A DNA stretch of 64,000 nt from Alteromonadaceae bacterium. GTDB taxonomy: Bacteria > Pseudomonadota > Gammaproteobacteria > Enterobacterales > Alteromonadaceae. The notes below the pieces were generated by a model. That model was not told the DNA's origin. It saw only the letters and a program-made list of their open reading frames with translations, and did no database searches. A program made the translations under genes and the position numbers. Positions 11,646-23,794 of the stretch are shown here, piece by piece. Each line of letters begins with the position of its first letter. Within the stretch, counting starts at the first letter, position 1. Where the stretch lies: positions 1-64,000 of the forward strand of contig JABSOJ010000011.1 of assembly GCA_013216005.1 (NCBI GenBank), read 5' to 3'.

Positions 11646-12101
11646 ATGACTGTAGTAATAGGATTAATCATTTTCATTGTTGGCGGCATTGCCGGATTTA
11701 TAATTAATAAAATTTCATCAACATCATCACAAGAGCATAAAAAGCTAGCAGAGCAAGCCTCTCAAAGTGAAGAAGATTTAGCGCAATATAAACTTGACGT
11801 TGCCAAGCATTTAGATAGTTCAGCAAAATTACTCGAACAAATGAATTCCACTTGCCAAACAGCAATGAAACAGATGGCTGAAAGTACAACCTTATTGCAA
11901 CAAGCAACGACAACCGAATCTATACATATGCCATTTTTTTCAAAAGAAACTCAGGAACAATTAGCTGAAACCGTCACATTACGTCATCAGAAAAAAACAG
12001 CCCTGACATCAGAGCGTATTACCGAAGCACCACTAGACTACTCTAATAATCCGAGTGGCTTATTTGTTGACAAGAAACAAAGTGTTACAAATGTAGAATA
12101 A
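11646..12101 (+). CDS. zapG: DUF1043 / YhcB family inner-membrane protein (ZapG)
   Basis: N-terminal TM helix, coiled coil, located between zapE and degQ. Confidence 0.85.
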   Translation: MTVVIGLIIFIVGGIAGFIINKISSTSSQEHKKLAEQASQSEEDLAQYKLDVAKHLDSSAKLLEQMNSTCQTAMKQMAESTTLLQQATTTESIHMPFFSKETQEQLAETVTLRHQKKTALTSERITEAPLDYSNNPSGLFVDKKQSVTNVE

Positions 12102-12169
12102 GCTATTCAGGAACTTAGTTGTTAATGTTGGGTCTGTTGTTTTATCCATTAAAAAGAGTAGAGATAAAT

Positions 12170-13522
12170 ATGAATAAACTTTCCGTATTAGTCAAAGCAG
12201 CACTCATATCTAGCAGCATTGCCCTTGCTAACATGCCGGCCTATGCAAATTTGCCTTTAGAAATAAATGGCCAAATTATGCCAAGCTTGGCTCCTATGCT
12301 GGAAGGCGTAACTCCAGCCGTAGTGCTTATTTCAGTTAAAGGAACTCATAAAGTCCAACAACAAGTACCTAATGCATTTAAGTTCTTCTTTGGTGAACCA
12401 CGCCAAAATCCGTCTCAAGGACGCCAGTTTAGAGGTTTAGGCTCAGGGGTAATTATTGATGCTAAAGAAGGTTATGTGGTAACTAATAACCACGTTATTG
12501 ATAATGCATCCGAAATCCTTATTACCCTTAAAGATGGACTTCAAATTGAAGCTAAGAAAATTGGCTCTGACGAAGCCAGTGATATCGCATTATTACAAAT
12601 TAATACTAAAAACCTTCAGGAAGTTAAGATTTCTGATTCTGATACTTTACGTGTTGGTGACTTTGCCGTCGCTATTGGAAGCCCCTTCGGCCTAGGCCAA
12701 ACAGTTACTTCCGGAATTGTGAGTGCTTTAGGACGCACAGGGCTAAATGTAGAAAATTACGAAGATTTCATCCAAACCGATGCTGCAATTAACAGCGGTA
12801 ACTCTGGCGGAGCATTAGTAAATTTACGTGGTGAATTAATAGGCATTAATACGGCTATATTAGGGCCTAATGGCGGTAACGTTGGTATTGGTTTTGCCAT
12901 ACCCAGTAACATGGTAAGGAATTTAGTTGACCAAATCATCGAATTTGGTGAAGTTCGCCGTGGGATCCTAGGAGTATCTGGTCGTAGCGTAAATAGTGAA
13001 ATTGCCAAAGCAATGGAACTTGGTACTAGTCAGGGTGGTTTCATTGAGCAGGTTGCTCCAGATTCTGCTGCTGCTGAGGCTGGTATTAAAGCTGGTGATG
13101 TAATTACAAAAGTTAATGGTAAATTAGTTAGATCATTTAACGAGTTACGTGGGAAAATAGGCTCAATTGGTGCGGGTAAAACGGTAAAAATCACGGTGAT
13201 AAGTGAAGGCGATGAAAAAACCTTTAATGTTACACTTAAAAAATCTAAAACAGCTAATGTTGAACCATCAAGTATTCATCCAATATTTGAAGGTGCTGAA
13301 TTAGAAAATAATAGTTCAGGTCAAGGCATTAATATTAACAGCGTAGCTGAAAATAGTCCTGCTGCAATACTTGGGTTAAGAGCCGATGATGTTATTACAG
13401 GTGTTAACCGCCAACGCATTAACAATGTTGCTGAATTACGTAGCTTCTTAAAAGAACATAAAGGTGTTTTTGCTTTGAACATAAATAGAAATGGCAGTAA
13501 TTTATATATGATGGTTCGTTAA
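12170..13522 (+). CDS. degQ: Do family periplasmic serine endoprotease DegQ; start corrected to MNKLSVLVK
   Basis: Signal peptide, GSGVIID/NNHVIDNA, SDIALLQI, NSGNSGGALVN catalytic motif, two PDZ domains. Confidence 0.92.
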   Translation: MNKLSVLVKAALISSSIALANMPAYANLPLEINGQIMPSLAPMLEGVTPAVVLISVKGTHKVQQQVPNAFKFFFGEPRQNPSQGRQFRGLGSGVIIDAKEGYVVTNNHVIDNASEILITLKDGLQIEAKKIGSDEASDIALLQINTKNLQEVKISDSDTLRVGDFAVAIGSPFGLGQTVTSGIVSALGRTGLNVENYEDFIQTDAAINSGNSGGALVNLRGELIGINTAILGPNGGNVGIGFAIPSNMVRNLVDQIIEFGEVRRGILGVSGRSVNSEIAKAMELGTSQGGFIEQVAPDSAAAEAGIKAGDVITKVNGKLVRSFNELRGKIGSIGAGKTVKITVISEGDEKTFNVTLKKSKTANVEPSSIHPIFEGAELENNSSGQGININSVAENSPAAILGLRADDVITGVNRQRINNVAELRSFLKEHKGVFALNINRNGSNLYMMVR

Positions 13523-13570
13523 TTAAGCAATAGTCAGAAAAACTTACTCTGTCGTATTCATTTACAAATT

Positions 13571-13591
13571 AAGGCTCACACAGTGAGCCTT
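13571..13591 (+). terminator. Candidate terminator hairpin after degQ
   Basis: AAGGCTCAC-ACA-GTGAGCCTT; only a weak T tract follows. Confidence 0.55.
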
Positions 13592-13656
13592 AATTATTAG
13601 AAATTATTAATTTTTTTATGTTAGAATCACAAAAAAATAATTAAATACGTATCCCA

Positions 13657-14727
13657 TTGAACATTATTAGCATGCTAAAATATATTATTCATTCCGCAAG
13701 TTATGGCGTTATGTTCGCTGTTGTTATATTGCTGTTATTTCCCCAATTACGTAGCAATAGCATATTAGCTTTGAATATTTTTCAAGCACCACCACCAGCA
13801 CAAGCACTTTCTTATGCAAAAGCCGTTAATATTGCAGGCCCAGCGGTCGTTAATATTTACTCAACTGAAATTCAAACGACGCCAAGATACAACCGAAATC
13901 CCAGACAATCAATCAGATTAGGCTCTGGCGTTATAATGGAAAGCTCAGGATATATTCTGACAAATTTTCATGTTGTGCAAAATGCAAATCTTATTGAAGT
14001 TGTCATACAAAATGGTCAGACATATCCTGCAGAATTAATCGGATTTGATATTTATACCGACTTAGCAGTATTGAAAGTAAACGCTGTGAACCTACCAGTG
14101 ATCCCACAAAATAAACAACAGGCATCTTTAGCTGGTGATGTCGTGCTCGCTATCGGTAACCCTCTGAATTTAGGCCAGACAGTTACTCAAGGTATTATCA
14201 GTGCAACTGGACGCAGTGGTTTAAGTAATACAAGCTATCAGGAATTCCTTCAAATGGACGCCGCAATTAATGAGGGAAATTCTGGCGGTGCGCTGGTTAA
14301 TACGAATGGAATTTTAGTCGGCATAAATACAATAAAGTTTACCCAGTTGAACCCACAGCTTGATATTCAGGGGATATTTTTTGCGGTACCTTATCAATTA
14401 GCCTATAAAATAATGCAGAAAATTATAGAAAATGGACGTGTTGTTCGTGGCTGGCTCGGTGTTTCAGCAAGAGAATACCGACTCAATGTTAAAGGATTTG
14501 TCATAGATGAAATTACTGCCAGCAGCCCCGCTTCCATCGCAGGTTTGAAATCGGGTGATGTAATTTATCAAATTGGTGAGACCGAAATAACCAGCATCAC
14601 TCAGGCACTTGATATTGTTGCTGAAACAAAACCAAATACTTCAGTTATATTTAAAATATACAGGGATAAACAACAATTTGATATTCCGGTGCTGATAATC
14701 GAAAACAAACTAATAAACTATAATTAG
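13657..14727 (+). CDS. degS: Membrane-anchored serine endoprotease DegS (start TTG 13657 or ATG 13672)
   Basis: N-terminal TM anchor, GSGVIMESSGYILTNFHVV, EGNSGGALVN, single PDZ; downstream of degQ. Confidence 0.9.
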   Translation: MNIISMLKYIIHSASYGVMFAVVILLLFPQLRSNSILALNIFQAPPPAQALSYAKAVNIAGPAVVNIYSTEIQTTPRYNRNPRQSIRLGSGVIMESSGYILTNFHVVQNANLIEVVIQNGQTYPAELIGFDIYTDLAVLKVNAVNLPVIPQNKQQASLAGDVVLAIGNPLNLGQTVTQGIISATGRSGLSNTSYQEFLQMDAAINEGNSGGALVNTNGILVGINTIKFTQLNPQLDIQGIFFAVPYQLAYKIMQKIIENGRVVRGWLGVSAREYRLNVKGFVIDEITASSPASIAGLKSGDVIYQIGETEITSITQALDIVAETKPNTSVIFKIYRDKQQFDIPVLIIENKLINYN

Positions 14728-14804
14728 CAAAGCCACTTCACTGAAATTACAAATATTACATTACAAACTTTATCATTATTCCAAATGAAAAAAGTCCAAA
14801 AACA

Positions 14805-14830
14805 AAAAATCCCGTCTAAACGGGATTTTT
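14805..14830. terminator. Bidirectional intrinsic terminator between degS(+) and murA(-)
   Basis: AAAAATCCCGT-CTAA-ACGGGATTTTT. Confidence 0.85.
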
Positions 14831-14898
14831 CAATACTAAATCATCAAACCACAAGTCAAACCACCAATCAAACCACTCGTTACTGAATCCAAGTTAAA

Positions 14899-16209
<1,311 letters not shown>

Positions 16210-16479
16210 TTACAGCGGTAAATTAAACATTTTTTCACGTTGCCATTGCGTCGTTGTAAAAGTTTTAATCATTACAGCATGTATGACTCCGTCATTAATC
16301 AATTGAGCTAACGGTGCATAAATTGTCTGCTGTTTTTTGACACGGCTTAAATCACCTAAAAAATCAGCAATTGCGATAACTTTACACTGTGAACCATCAA
16401 ATTTAACATGTAGTTCATCAAGTTCAACTGCATCATTGATCTGTTTTTCAATTTCTACAACTTCCACGGTTTTCTCCAA
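16210..16479 (-). CDS. ibaG: BolA family protein IbaG (YrbA)
   Basis: BolA-like small protein next to murA/mla operon. Confidence 0.88.
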   Translation of the reverse strand: MEKTVEVVEIEKQINDAVELDELHVKFDGSQCKVIAIADFLGDLSRVKKQQTIYAPLAQLINDGVIHAVMIKTFTTTQWQREKMFNLPL

Positions 16480-16480
16480 A

Positions 16481-16798
16481 TTAATTACTAAATTTTGCGG
16501 TATTATACTGCACTATTGGTAAAAATGTATCCACCGAGCATAATTTTGCGAGTTTCATTAAATCTGACGACAAATTAACAAAACTTAAATTGCAGGAATT
16601 AAAATTTGCTTGTTCTATTATAAATATTAACCAGGCTAAACCTGCTGTATCAACTTTAGTTACTTTCGATAAATCCAGTACCACCTTATCCTTTTTTAAT
16701 AAAGCGCTGAATTTATTCTTATTTAATAATGTCACTGTATGTCTGGTCAACGGCCCTTCTAAAGAACCCCCTGATTCAGACAAATTAAAATGAAGCAT
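16481..16798 (-). CDS. mlaB: STAS-domain phospholipid transport protein MlaB
   Basis: LDLSKVTKVDTAGLAWLI STAS motif; mla operon position. Confidence 0.88.
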   Translation of the reverse strand: MLHFNLSESGGSLEGPLTRHTVTLLNKNKFSALLKKDKVVLDLSKVTKVDTAGLAWLIFIIEQANFNSCNLSFVNLSSDLMKLAKLCSVDTFLPIVQYNTAKFSN

Positions 16799-16840
16799 AC
16801 TTTTTACCTAACTGACCATACTTAACAAAATTTAAGCTGA

Positions 16841-17545
16841 TTAAAAAACGATATTGCGCTGACTTTTTTCTTTCAATAACTCAGAAACATAAGGTAAACC
16901 TTTTTGGCGGATCAAACTACCTAACTCAGCCTGTTTACTATCAAGTAAACTTACGCCTTCAGCAACCATATCAAACGCTTTCCATTCTTTGGTTTTCTTG
17001 TTTTTTCTTACTTTAAAAGAAATATTGATATCTTTACGCCCTGGTTCAATAACCCGCGTATTAACTGCAAGGATCTTTGTCTTTGGTTTAATTTGTTTAG
17101 CTGGTTCAAATTCTACTAATTGTTTGTTGTACAAAGTAAACACTTGCGCATAAGACGTTATTAAATATTCACGAAAAACTTTAACAAATTCAGCCCGATC
17201 TTTTTCATTCGTTTTCTTAAAATTTTTACCAATTACCTTATAAGCTGAATATTTATAATTAATGTAAGGCATCAACTCTTCTCTGACAATAATTTTCAGC
17301 AAATTAGGATTCGCTCGAATTGCGTTATGCTCATTAGCAAAACGATCAAAAGTTAATCTCGCCACCTTTTCGATCATTTCATAAGGGTTTTTCTTATCAA
17401 TCTTAATTTTTTGAGTTTTTACCGATGAATTGGCAAAACTCGCCCCATTCAGTTCTGGCTGACTAGTTTCTGCCCACGCACCTGCAGATAAACCAAGCCC
17501 GATTATAACTAACGATAATATTTTCATACGATTCATCCTTTTCAT
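16841..17545 (-). CDS. mlaC: Phospholipid-binding periplasmic protein MlaC (start likely MKRMNRMKIL; ORF extends to 17590)
   Basis: Signal peptide, Ttg2D/MlaC fold region, operon context. Confidence 0.9.
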   Translation of the reverse strand: MKRMNRMKILSLVIIGLGLSAGAWAETSQPELNGASFANSSVKTQKIKIDKKNPYEMIEKVARLTFDRFANEHNAIRANPNLLKIIVREELMPYINYKYSAYKVIGKNFKKTNEKDRAEFVKVFREYLITSYAQVFTLYNKQLVEFEPAKQIKPKTKILAVNTRVIEPGRKDINISFKVRKNKKTKEWKAFDMVAEGVSLLDSKQAELGSLIRQKGLPYVSELLKEKSQRNIVF

Positions 17546-17552
17546 AATTAAC

Positions 17553-18035
17553 CTAATCATCATTTCCTTGACTGAATAAAAATTGCCCAATCAATTCTTC
17601 CAGCACTAAAGCGGGTTTTGTATCTTCAATAAAATCATCCATTTCTAAAATTTCGATGTCTTCATCCATAAACCCTGGCAGCAAGCCTATATATTGTTCC
17701 CCTAATAAACCCGCCGTTAAAATAGAAACTGAAGTAGCTTCTGAAAAATTGTTATATTTTGCATATATTTTTAACGTAACTACAGGAGTATAATCCTCAG
17801 GATCCAAAGAAATGTCACTCACCCGTCCAATAACAACACCACCGACTTTAATTGGAGAACGCACTTTTAAGCCGCCAACATTGTCAAACTTAGCATATAA
17901 ATTATAGGTTTTATCACTACCAGACAAACCACTGTCAGCCACTTTTAAAGCCAACATCAATAACGCTCCAATCCCTAACGCTACAAAAAAACCAACCATC
18001 AACTCAACTTTTTTTGACACCATGTCAACCACCAA
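17553..18035 (-). CDS. mlaD: MCE-domain protein MlaD
   Basis: KKVELMVGFFVALGIGALLML; YAKFDNVGGLKVRSPIKVGGVVIGRV MCE motif. Confidence 0.95.
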   Translation of the reverse strand: MVVDMVSKKVELMVGFFVALGIGALLMLALKVADSGLSGSDKTYNLYAKFDNVGGLKVRSPIKVGGVVIGRVSDISLDPEDYTPVVTLKIYAKYNNFSEATSVSILTAGLLGEQYIGLLPGFMDEDIEILEMDDFIEDTKPALVLEELIGQFLFSQGNDD

Positions 18036-18077
18036 TTTTTCAAAACAATAAAATTAATATAACTAAACCGCTCAACG

Positions 18078-18860
18078 CTATTTTGTGAACATCAATGCAG
18101 TTAAAATAAAATCTAAACTTAATACCCATAAAGACGACTGCACAACGGTAGCAGTTGTAGCTTTACTTATTCCTTCTGACGTTGGATCGCAATCATAACC
18201 TTTAAAAACAGCGATCCAAGTGATCACAAAAGCGAATACAATACTTTTAATGATACCGTTAAGAATATCTTTTTCAAAATCTACCTGACTTTGCATGACT
18301 GACCAAAACGTTCCGCCATCTACGCCCAACCAATCAACACCGACCAAATGTGCTCCTAAAATACCTACCGCAGAAAACATCGCCGTAAGCAATGGCAAAC
18401 TGATCATTCCGGCCCAAAAACGCGGTGCAATAACTCGCCTTAAGGGGTCAACAGCCATCATTTCCAAACTGGATAATTGCTCAGTAGCCTTCATTAAACC
18501 AATTTCAGCAGTTAAAGCTGAACCCGCTCGACCTGCAAATAGTAAAGCCGCAATGACCGGACCTAACTCCCTTATTAATGAAAGTGCAACCATAGGCCCT
18601 AAACTTGCCTCTGCACCATAACCGACCAAAATGGTATAACCCTGCAACGCTAAAACCATGCCGATAAAAGTACCAGAAACAATGATTATAACGAGGGATA
18701 ATACTCCCACTGCATACAACTGATTCAATAATAGAGGAAAACCTTTCTTTGGATTTGGCACGTGAGCAAGTGCGGATAGCAATAATATTACTGCACGCCC
18801 GATCCCGCTGATAGTGGCAATAGTATTGCGCCCAAGAAGATAAAACTGTTTCATTACCAC
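18078..18860 (-). CDS. mlaE: Phospholipid ABC transporter permease MlaE
   Basis: MlaE family; [29 protein letters not shown]. Confidence 0.96.
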   Translation of the reverse strand: MVMKQFYLLGRNTIATISGIGRAVILLLSALAHVPNPKKGFPLLLNQLYAVGVLSLVIIIVSGTFIGMVLALQGYTILVGYGAEASLGPMVALSLIRELGPVIAALLFAGRAGSALTAEIGLMKATEQLSSLEMMAVDPLRRVIAPRFWAGMISLPLLTAMFSAVGILGAHLVGVDWLGVDGGTFWSVMQSQVDFEKDILNGIIKSIVFAFVITWIAVFKGYDCDPTSEGISKATTATVVQSSLWVLSLDFILTALMFTK

Positions 18861-19684
18861 TAGCCTCCCTTTCTATTTGTAAAAGCAGTCTTACGAATTA
18901 ACTCTTCACGATAAGGTGCTGCTTTAAAATGAAAAGGCACTGGCCCGTCAGATTCACCATTAACAAACTGACGCACTAAAGGCGAAGTTTGCTCGGCTAT
19001 TTGCTCTGGTGTTCCCTGTCCAATTATTTTTTGTTCCGCAATAATATATATGTAATCAGCAATCCCCATCACTTCTGGAACATCATGAGACACAACCACA
19101 GAAGTTAAACCTAGCGCATCATTTAGTGAACGGATCAAGCGGACAATCACTCCCATTGAAATGGGATCCTGTCCGGCAAATGGTTCATCATATAAAATCA
19201 ATTCTGGATCAAGTGCAATTGAACGCGCCAATGCTGCCCGTCTTGCCATTCCGCCCGAAAGTTCACTTGGACGAAGATCACGAGCACCACGTAAACCTAC
19301 CGCTTCAAGTTTCATCAGCACCATTTTTTCAATTAAATTTTCAGGCAAGTTAGTGTGCTCACGAATAGGAAAAGCAATATTATCGTAAACACTCATGTCA
19401 CTAAATAGCGCTCCACTTTGAAACAACATACTCATACGTTTACGGGTTTCAAACAAAGCATTGCGCGATAAACGGGGAATATCTTTACCATCAAAAAAAA
19501 TATTGCCAGATTCTGGTTTAAGCTGTCCACCGATCAAACGCAACAACGTAGTTTTTCCGATACCACTTGGCCCCATTATCGCGGTGACCTTGCCTTTTGG
19601 GATCGATAAACTAATATCATCATAAATGACACGTTCATCACGCTTAAACGTCATATTTCTAATATCGACAAGAATTTCTGACAT
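18860..19684 (-). CDS. mlaF: Phospholipid ABC transporter ATPase MlaF (start probably [13 protein letters not shown] extends to 19717)
   Basis: [16 protein letters not shown] Walker [14 protein letters not shown] signature. Confidence 0.95.
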   Translation of the reverse strand: MSEILVDIRNMTFKRDERVIYDDISLSIPKGKVTAIMGPSGIGKTTLLRLIGGQLKPESGNIFFDGKDIPRLSRNALFETRKRMSMLFQSGALFSDMSVYDNIAFPIREHTNLPENLIEKMVLMKLEAVGLRGARDLRPSELSGGMARRAALARSIALDPELILYDEPFAGQDPISMGVIVRLIRSLNDALGLTSVVVSHDVPEVMGIADYIYIIAEQKIIGQGTPEQIAEQTSPLVRQFVNGESDGPVPFHFKAAPYREELIRKTAFTNRKGG

Positions 19685-20119
19685 ATTATAATTCTGTAAA
19701 CCCCGTTTTAATATCAATGCAAATGAATTTTACCCTAGAGGTTTAATAAGTGCATCATAAAATCACCAAATAAGGTGTAAAAAAGTGTAAAATAACGTCA
19801 TGATTCTTATTAGATACCCGACATTTGATGGTGTAGTTTAAGTGCATTCCTAAACTATTTGCTATAAAAACTAGATAAAATCGAGTAAGACTTAAATCAT
19901 GTGAAAATTTAAGATAGAATATTGCAATTGTACCTGAGCTTGATCAAATAGCCTGAGTATAAAACAAACATCATAGTAATAATGTAATATCCTTGTTTCT
20001 AATTTTACCGACAGGCTAAATAACGACCGTTAATTGCTCGTGTTTAGCTTTTTTTTGTGGTCCTTTTTACGTACTTTTTTTCATAATATGCAGCGACTAT
20101 ACGTCCTGCGGAGTTATAG

Positions 20120-21103
20120 ATGCTAGTTCAAATTCTTATATTAATGATGGCTCTTGTAGTATTAGTGTGGAGTGCTGACAAATTTGTTTTTGGGGCGTCT
20201 TCCTTAGCGAGAAACTTGGGTGTTTCTCCAATGATCATCGGTTTAACCATTGTAGCAATGGGCTCCTCTGCTCCTGAGATGATGACAGCTGCAACAGCAT
20301 CTTTTCAAGGTAACCCTGATTTAGGTATAGGTAATGCGATTGGCTCAAATATTACCAATATAGCCTTAGTATTAGGTATTACCGCCTTGTTTCAACCATT
20401 ATCCGTTTCATCAAGTACAATCAAAAGAGAAATCCCCCTGTTATTGGCAATTACCGCACTTGCCTATTTTATGCTTTTTGATGACCACTTTAGTTTTATG
20501 GAAGGTTTACTCTTAATAATTGGCTTTTCGATATATATTGTTACGCTTTTAGTTATCACTTTAAAAAGTACCAAAAATCGTCCCAGTGATGATCCTATGA
20601 TTATCGAAGCTGAAAAAGATGTTCCTAAAGCGGTCAGCAAAGCACAGTCAGTGCTATGGTTAGTGGTAGGGATTATTTTATTACCATTAAGTGCTAGTTA
20701 CCTGGTTGATTCATCGGTCTTTATTGCGCAAGCATTTGGCATCAGTGATTTAGTTATCGGCTTAACGATTGTTGCCATTGGCACCAGTTTACCCGAACTC
20801 GCCGCAAGTATAATGAGTATCATTAAAAAAGAAGATGACCTTGCATTAGGCAATATTATAGGCTCAAATATTTTTAATATTCTAGCCGTGTTATCACTAA
20901 CAGGTCTAATTGCCCCCGGAGGCATCGACCCAAGCATAGCAACACGCGACGCTCCTTATATGTTAGGGGTTACCTTTTTCCTGTTTATTTTATGCTTTAG
21001 CCGCAGAATTGGTGATTTTAGAATTGGCAGAACCAAAGGTGCTTTTTTATTATTAAGTTTTGCTGCGTATCAAGTACTATTATTTAGTCAAATTAACAAT
21101 TAA
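20120..21103 (+). CDS. yrbG: Calcium/sodium antiporter YrbG family
   Basis: Two Na/Ca exchanger repeats (GSSAPEMMTA..., GTSLPELAAS...); upstream of kdsD. Confidence 0.9.
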   Translation: MLVQILILMMALVVLVWSADKFVFGASSLARNLGVSPMIIGLTIVAMGSSAPEMMTAATASFQGNPDLGIGNAIGSNITNIALVLGITALFQPLSVSSSTIKREIPLLLAITALAYFMLFDDHFSFMEGLLLIIGFSIYIVTLLVITLKSTKNRPSDDPMIIEAEKDVPKAVSKAQSVLWLVVGIILLPLSASYLVDSSVFIAQAFGISDLVIGLTIVAIGTSLPELAASIMSIIKKEDDLALGNIIGSNIFNILAVLSLTGLIAPGGIDPSIATRDAPYMLGVTFFLFILCFSRRIGDFRIGRTKGAFLLLSFAAYQVLLFSQINN

Positions 21104-21172
21104 CATCACTGCTTGTTCTAAAATGAATACAGCCATGAACTTTCATGGCAGATACTATGGTTATAATTCAGA

Positions 21173-22144
21173 GTGACTATGAAAAATTTTAAACAGTTAG
21201 CGAAAAATGTTATTCAGATAGAACAACAAGCTATTATTGATCTTATGCACTATATTGATGATGGTTTTGAATTAGCGTGCCAATTAATGTTCCATTGTAA
21301 AGGACGTATTATTGTTATTGGTATGGGAAAATCAGGCCATATTGGTGGAAAAATTGCGGCGACCCTAGCCAGCACAGGCACCCCGTCATTTTTTGTTCAC
21401 CCCGGAGAAGCAAGTCACGGTGACTTAGGTATGATCACCAGTGATGATGTCGTACTGACTATTTCAAATTCTGGTGAAACCAATGAAGTATTAGCAATAA
21501 TTCCTGTACTCAAACGAATTGGTGCTAAATTAATTGCCATGACAGGCAACCCCGAATCTACTCTCGCCAAACTAGCTGATACCCACGTCTGTATTAAAGT
21601 TTCAAAAGAAGCTTGCCCATTAGGTTTAGCGCCGACGTCCAGTACCACAGCAACCTTGGTAATGGGTGATGCACTTGCTGTTGCTTTACTGAATGCCAGA
21701 GGTTTTACCGCTGAAGATTTTGCCTTGTCACATCCTGGTGGAAGTCTAGGTAAACGTTTATTACTCAGACTTGAAGATATTATGCACAAAGGAGAAGATT
21801 TACCTGCAATATCTGGTGAAGCTTTAATTAAAGATGCTCTCGTTGAAATGTCACTGAAAGGTTTGGGAATGACCGCAATAATTGATGCTGACAACAAACT
21901 TATTGGATTATTTACCGATGGCGACTTACGTCGAATTCTCGACGATCAGGTTGATATTCATCAAGACAAAATTGCGTCTGTAATGACTCAAACTCCAACA
22001 GTTGCCACGGCTGACATGTTAGCTGCTGAAGCACTTAAAATAATGGAAGTAAAAAAAATAAATGGTTTAATTATTGTTGACAGTCATAATACTCCTATAG
22101 GTGCAATGAATATGCAAAACTTGCTTAGATCCGGAGTACTGTAA
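21173..22144 (+). CDS. kdsD: Arabinose-5-phosphate isomerase KdsD (SIS + CBS pair)
   Basis: GMGKSGHIGGKIAATLASTGTPSFFVHPGEASHGDLGM; two CBS domains. Confidence 0.95.
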   Translation: MTMKNFKQLAKNVIQIEQQAIIDLMHYIDDGFELACQLMFHCKGRIIVIGMGKSGHIGGKIAATLASTGTPSFFVHPGEASHGDLGMITSDDVVLTISNSGETNEVLAIIPVLKRIGAKLIAMTGNPESTLAKLADTHVCIKVSKEACPLGLAPTSSTTATLVMGDALAVALLNARGFTAEDFALSHPGGSLGKRLLLRLEDIMHKGEDLPAISGEALIKDALVEMSLKGLGMTAIIDADNKLIGLFTDGDLRRILDDQVDIHQDKIASVMTQTPTVATADMLAAEALKIMEVKKINGLIIVDSHNTPIGAMNMQNLLRSGVL

Positions 22145-22147
22145 ATA

Positions 22148-22717
22148 ATGAGCTCAACCACCAACACAGCCACCAACACCCTTTACGGAAACGTAAATCA
22201 GGATATATTAAATAGTGCCGGCAAAATTAAATTATTTGTTTGTGATATCGACGGAGTATTTTCAGATGGTCGAATATATTTAGGTAATAATGGCGAAGAA
22301 TTGAAAGCCTTTCATACGAAAGATGGTTTTGGCGTTAAAGCGCTTATTTCCAGCGGTGTTGAAGTTGCGGTTATTACAGGCCGGCGTTCAAATATAGTCA
22401 GTCAACGAATGCAAGCCCTTAATGTTAAACATATAATACAGGGTGAAGAAAATAAGTTACCTGCATTAAAAACTTTAGCAAAACAGCTTGAACTAAATAT
22501 TGAAGAAATAGCTTATATAGGTGATGATATTCCCGATCTTGCTTGTATTGAATATGTTGGCTTAGGTCTCGCTGTTAAAGATGCACATCCCTCTGTTATC
22601 AAATGCGCCGATTATATTACCTTTACCCGTGGTGGTTTTGGCGCAGTCAGAGAAGTATGTGATCTGATAATGCAATGTCAAAATAACTTAGCAAACGCCA
22701 GCGGTGCTAGTATATGA
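22148..22717 (+). CDS. kdsC: KDO-8-phosphate phosphatase KdsC (HAD)
   Basis: LFVCDIDGVFSDGRIYLG; AVITGRRSNIV; YIGDDIPDL. Confidence 0.95.
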   Translation: MSSTTNTATNTLYGNVNQDILNSAGKIKLFVCDIDGVFSDGRIYLGNNGEELKAFHTKDGFGVKALISSGVEVAVITGRRSNIVSQRMQALNVKHIIQGEENKLPALKTLAKQLELNIEEIAYIGDDIPDLACIEYVGLGLAVKDAHPSVIKCADYITFTRGGFGAVREVCDLIMQCQNNLANASGASI

Positions 22718-23280
22718 CAAAATTAAACAACTTTATTATTGCACTCACGCTCTTCAGTGCCATTATTTATGGAATAATAGAGTGGAGTACAGCGGATGAT
22801 TCTACTAAAAGTATTATCGATTCTCAATTAACGCCTGATTATATTGCAGAATCATTAAAAAGTGACATCTATAATAAATCAGGCATTTTATCTTATGTGA
22901 TTAATGCGCAAAGAATGGAACATTATGCCAAACTTGAGGCCACACACTTTGAGTTTCCTAGATTTACTTTATTCCCAAAAGACAGTGAATTCCCTTGGGA
23001 AATTACTGCTAATGAAGCAACACTTTATGGTAATAACCTTGTAATTTTAAAAAATCGTGTTCGTTTACTCGCGACCGATAAAAACAGTTTAATTCAAGAA
23101 ATTCAAGGAAAACATTTAGAGTTAAACTTGAATACCAATATTATAAGCTCAGAACAAGCGATCAAAATCCAAGGCAAAGACTTTGCAGAGCAAGGATCAG
23201 GATTGATTGTCGATTTAAACACTAAAAAGATGACATTAACTGAACATGAACATACTATTTTTAAAAAAACAAAGCGCTAA
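22714..23280 (+). CDS. lptC: LPS export ABC transporter periplasmic protein LptC
   Basis: Single N-terminal TM, LptC-family pattern, between kdsC and lptA. Confidence 0.9.
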   Translation: MTKLNNFIIALTLFSAIIYGIIEWSTADDSTKSIIDSQLTPDYIAESLKSDIYNKSGILSYVINAQRMEHYAKLEATHFEFPRFTLFPKDSEFPWEITANEATLYGNNLVILKNRVRLLATDKNSLIQEIQGKHLELNLNTNIISSEQAIKIQGKDFAEQGSGLIVDLNTKKMTLTEHEHTIFKKTKR

Positions 23281-23794
23281 TCTACTACTATTAGCAACAA
23301 CAATATTTTTGATGATGCCATCAAGTTTTGCTGCCAAAATAGATCTTGATCAAGAAGTAAAGATCACAGCAAAAAGTCAAACAAGTGACTTAAAGAGTAA
23401 AGTGCTCAGTTATATTGAAAACGTGCAAATTTCACAAGGCTCGGTCATTATTAAAGCAGATTTAGCACAAGTTTACACACAAGACAATAACAAGGTATAC
23501 CTTCTCAAAGGGAAGCCTGCTACTTTTGAACAAATATTAGAAGACGGATCACAGGTTAGATTGGAAGCAAATGAAATAAAATACGAGCCATCAATTTATA
23601 TGGTGACTATCACAGGAAGTGCACGGTTTATTTCTCCAGTCAGTGATGTTAGAGCCAGTAAAATTACTTATAATACCTTAACTGAAACGCAAGAAGCTGC
23701 CAGTAACAATAATGAAATTGTTACGACAATTTTAAAAACCGGCAATATTAAAAACCAAAAAGGTAAAACAATAATCCATGACTACTGCCAATAG
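23246..23794 (+). CDS. lptA: LPS transport periplasmic protein LptA
   Basis: Signal peptide, OstA-like repeats, operon position. Confidence 0.9.
   Translation: MNILFLKKQSANLLLLATTIFLMMPSSFAAKIDLDQEVKITAKSQTSDLKSKVLSYIENVQISQGSVIIKADLAQVYTQDNNKVYLLKGKPATFEQILEDGSQVRLEANEIKYEPSIYMVTITGSARFISPVSDVRASKITYNTLTETQEAASNNNEIVTTILKTGNIKNQKGKTIIHDYCQ

Noticed and set aside
12170-14727. Two consecutive HtrA-family proteases as a recent duplication
   Set aside because: degQ-degS is the standard arrangement in gammaproteobacteria.
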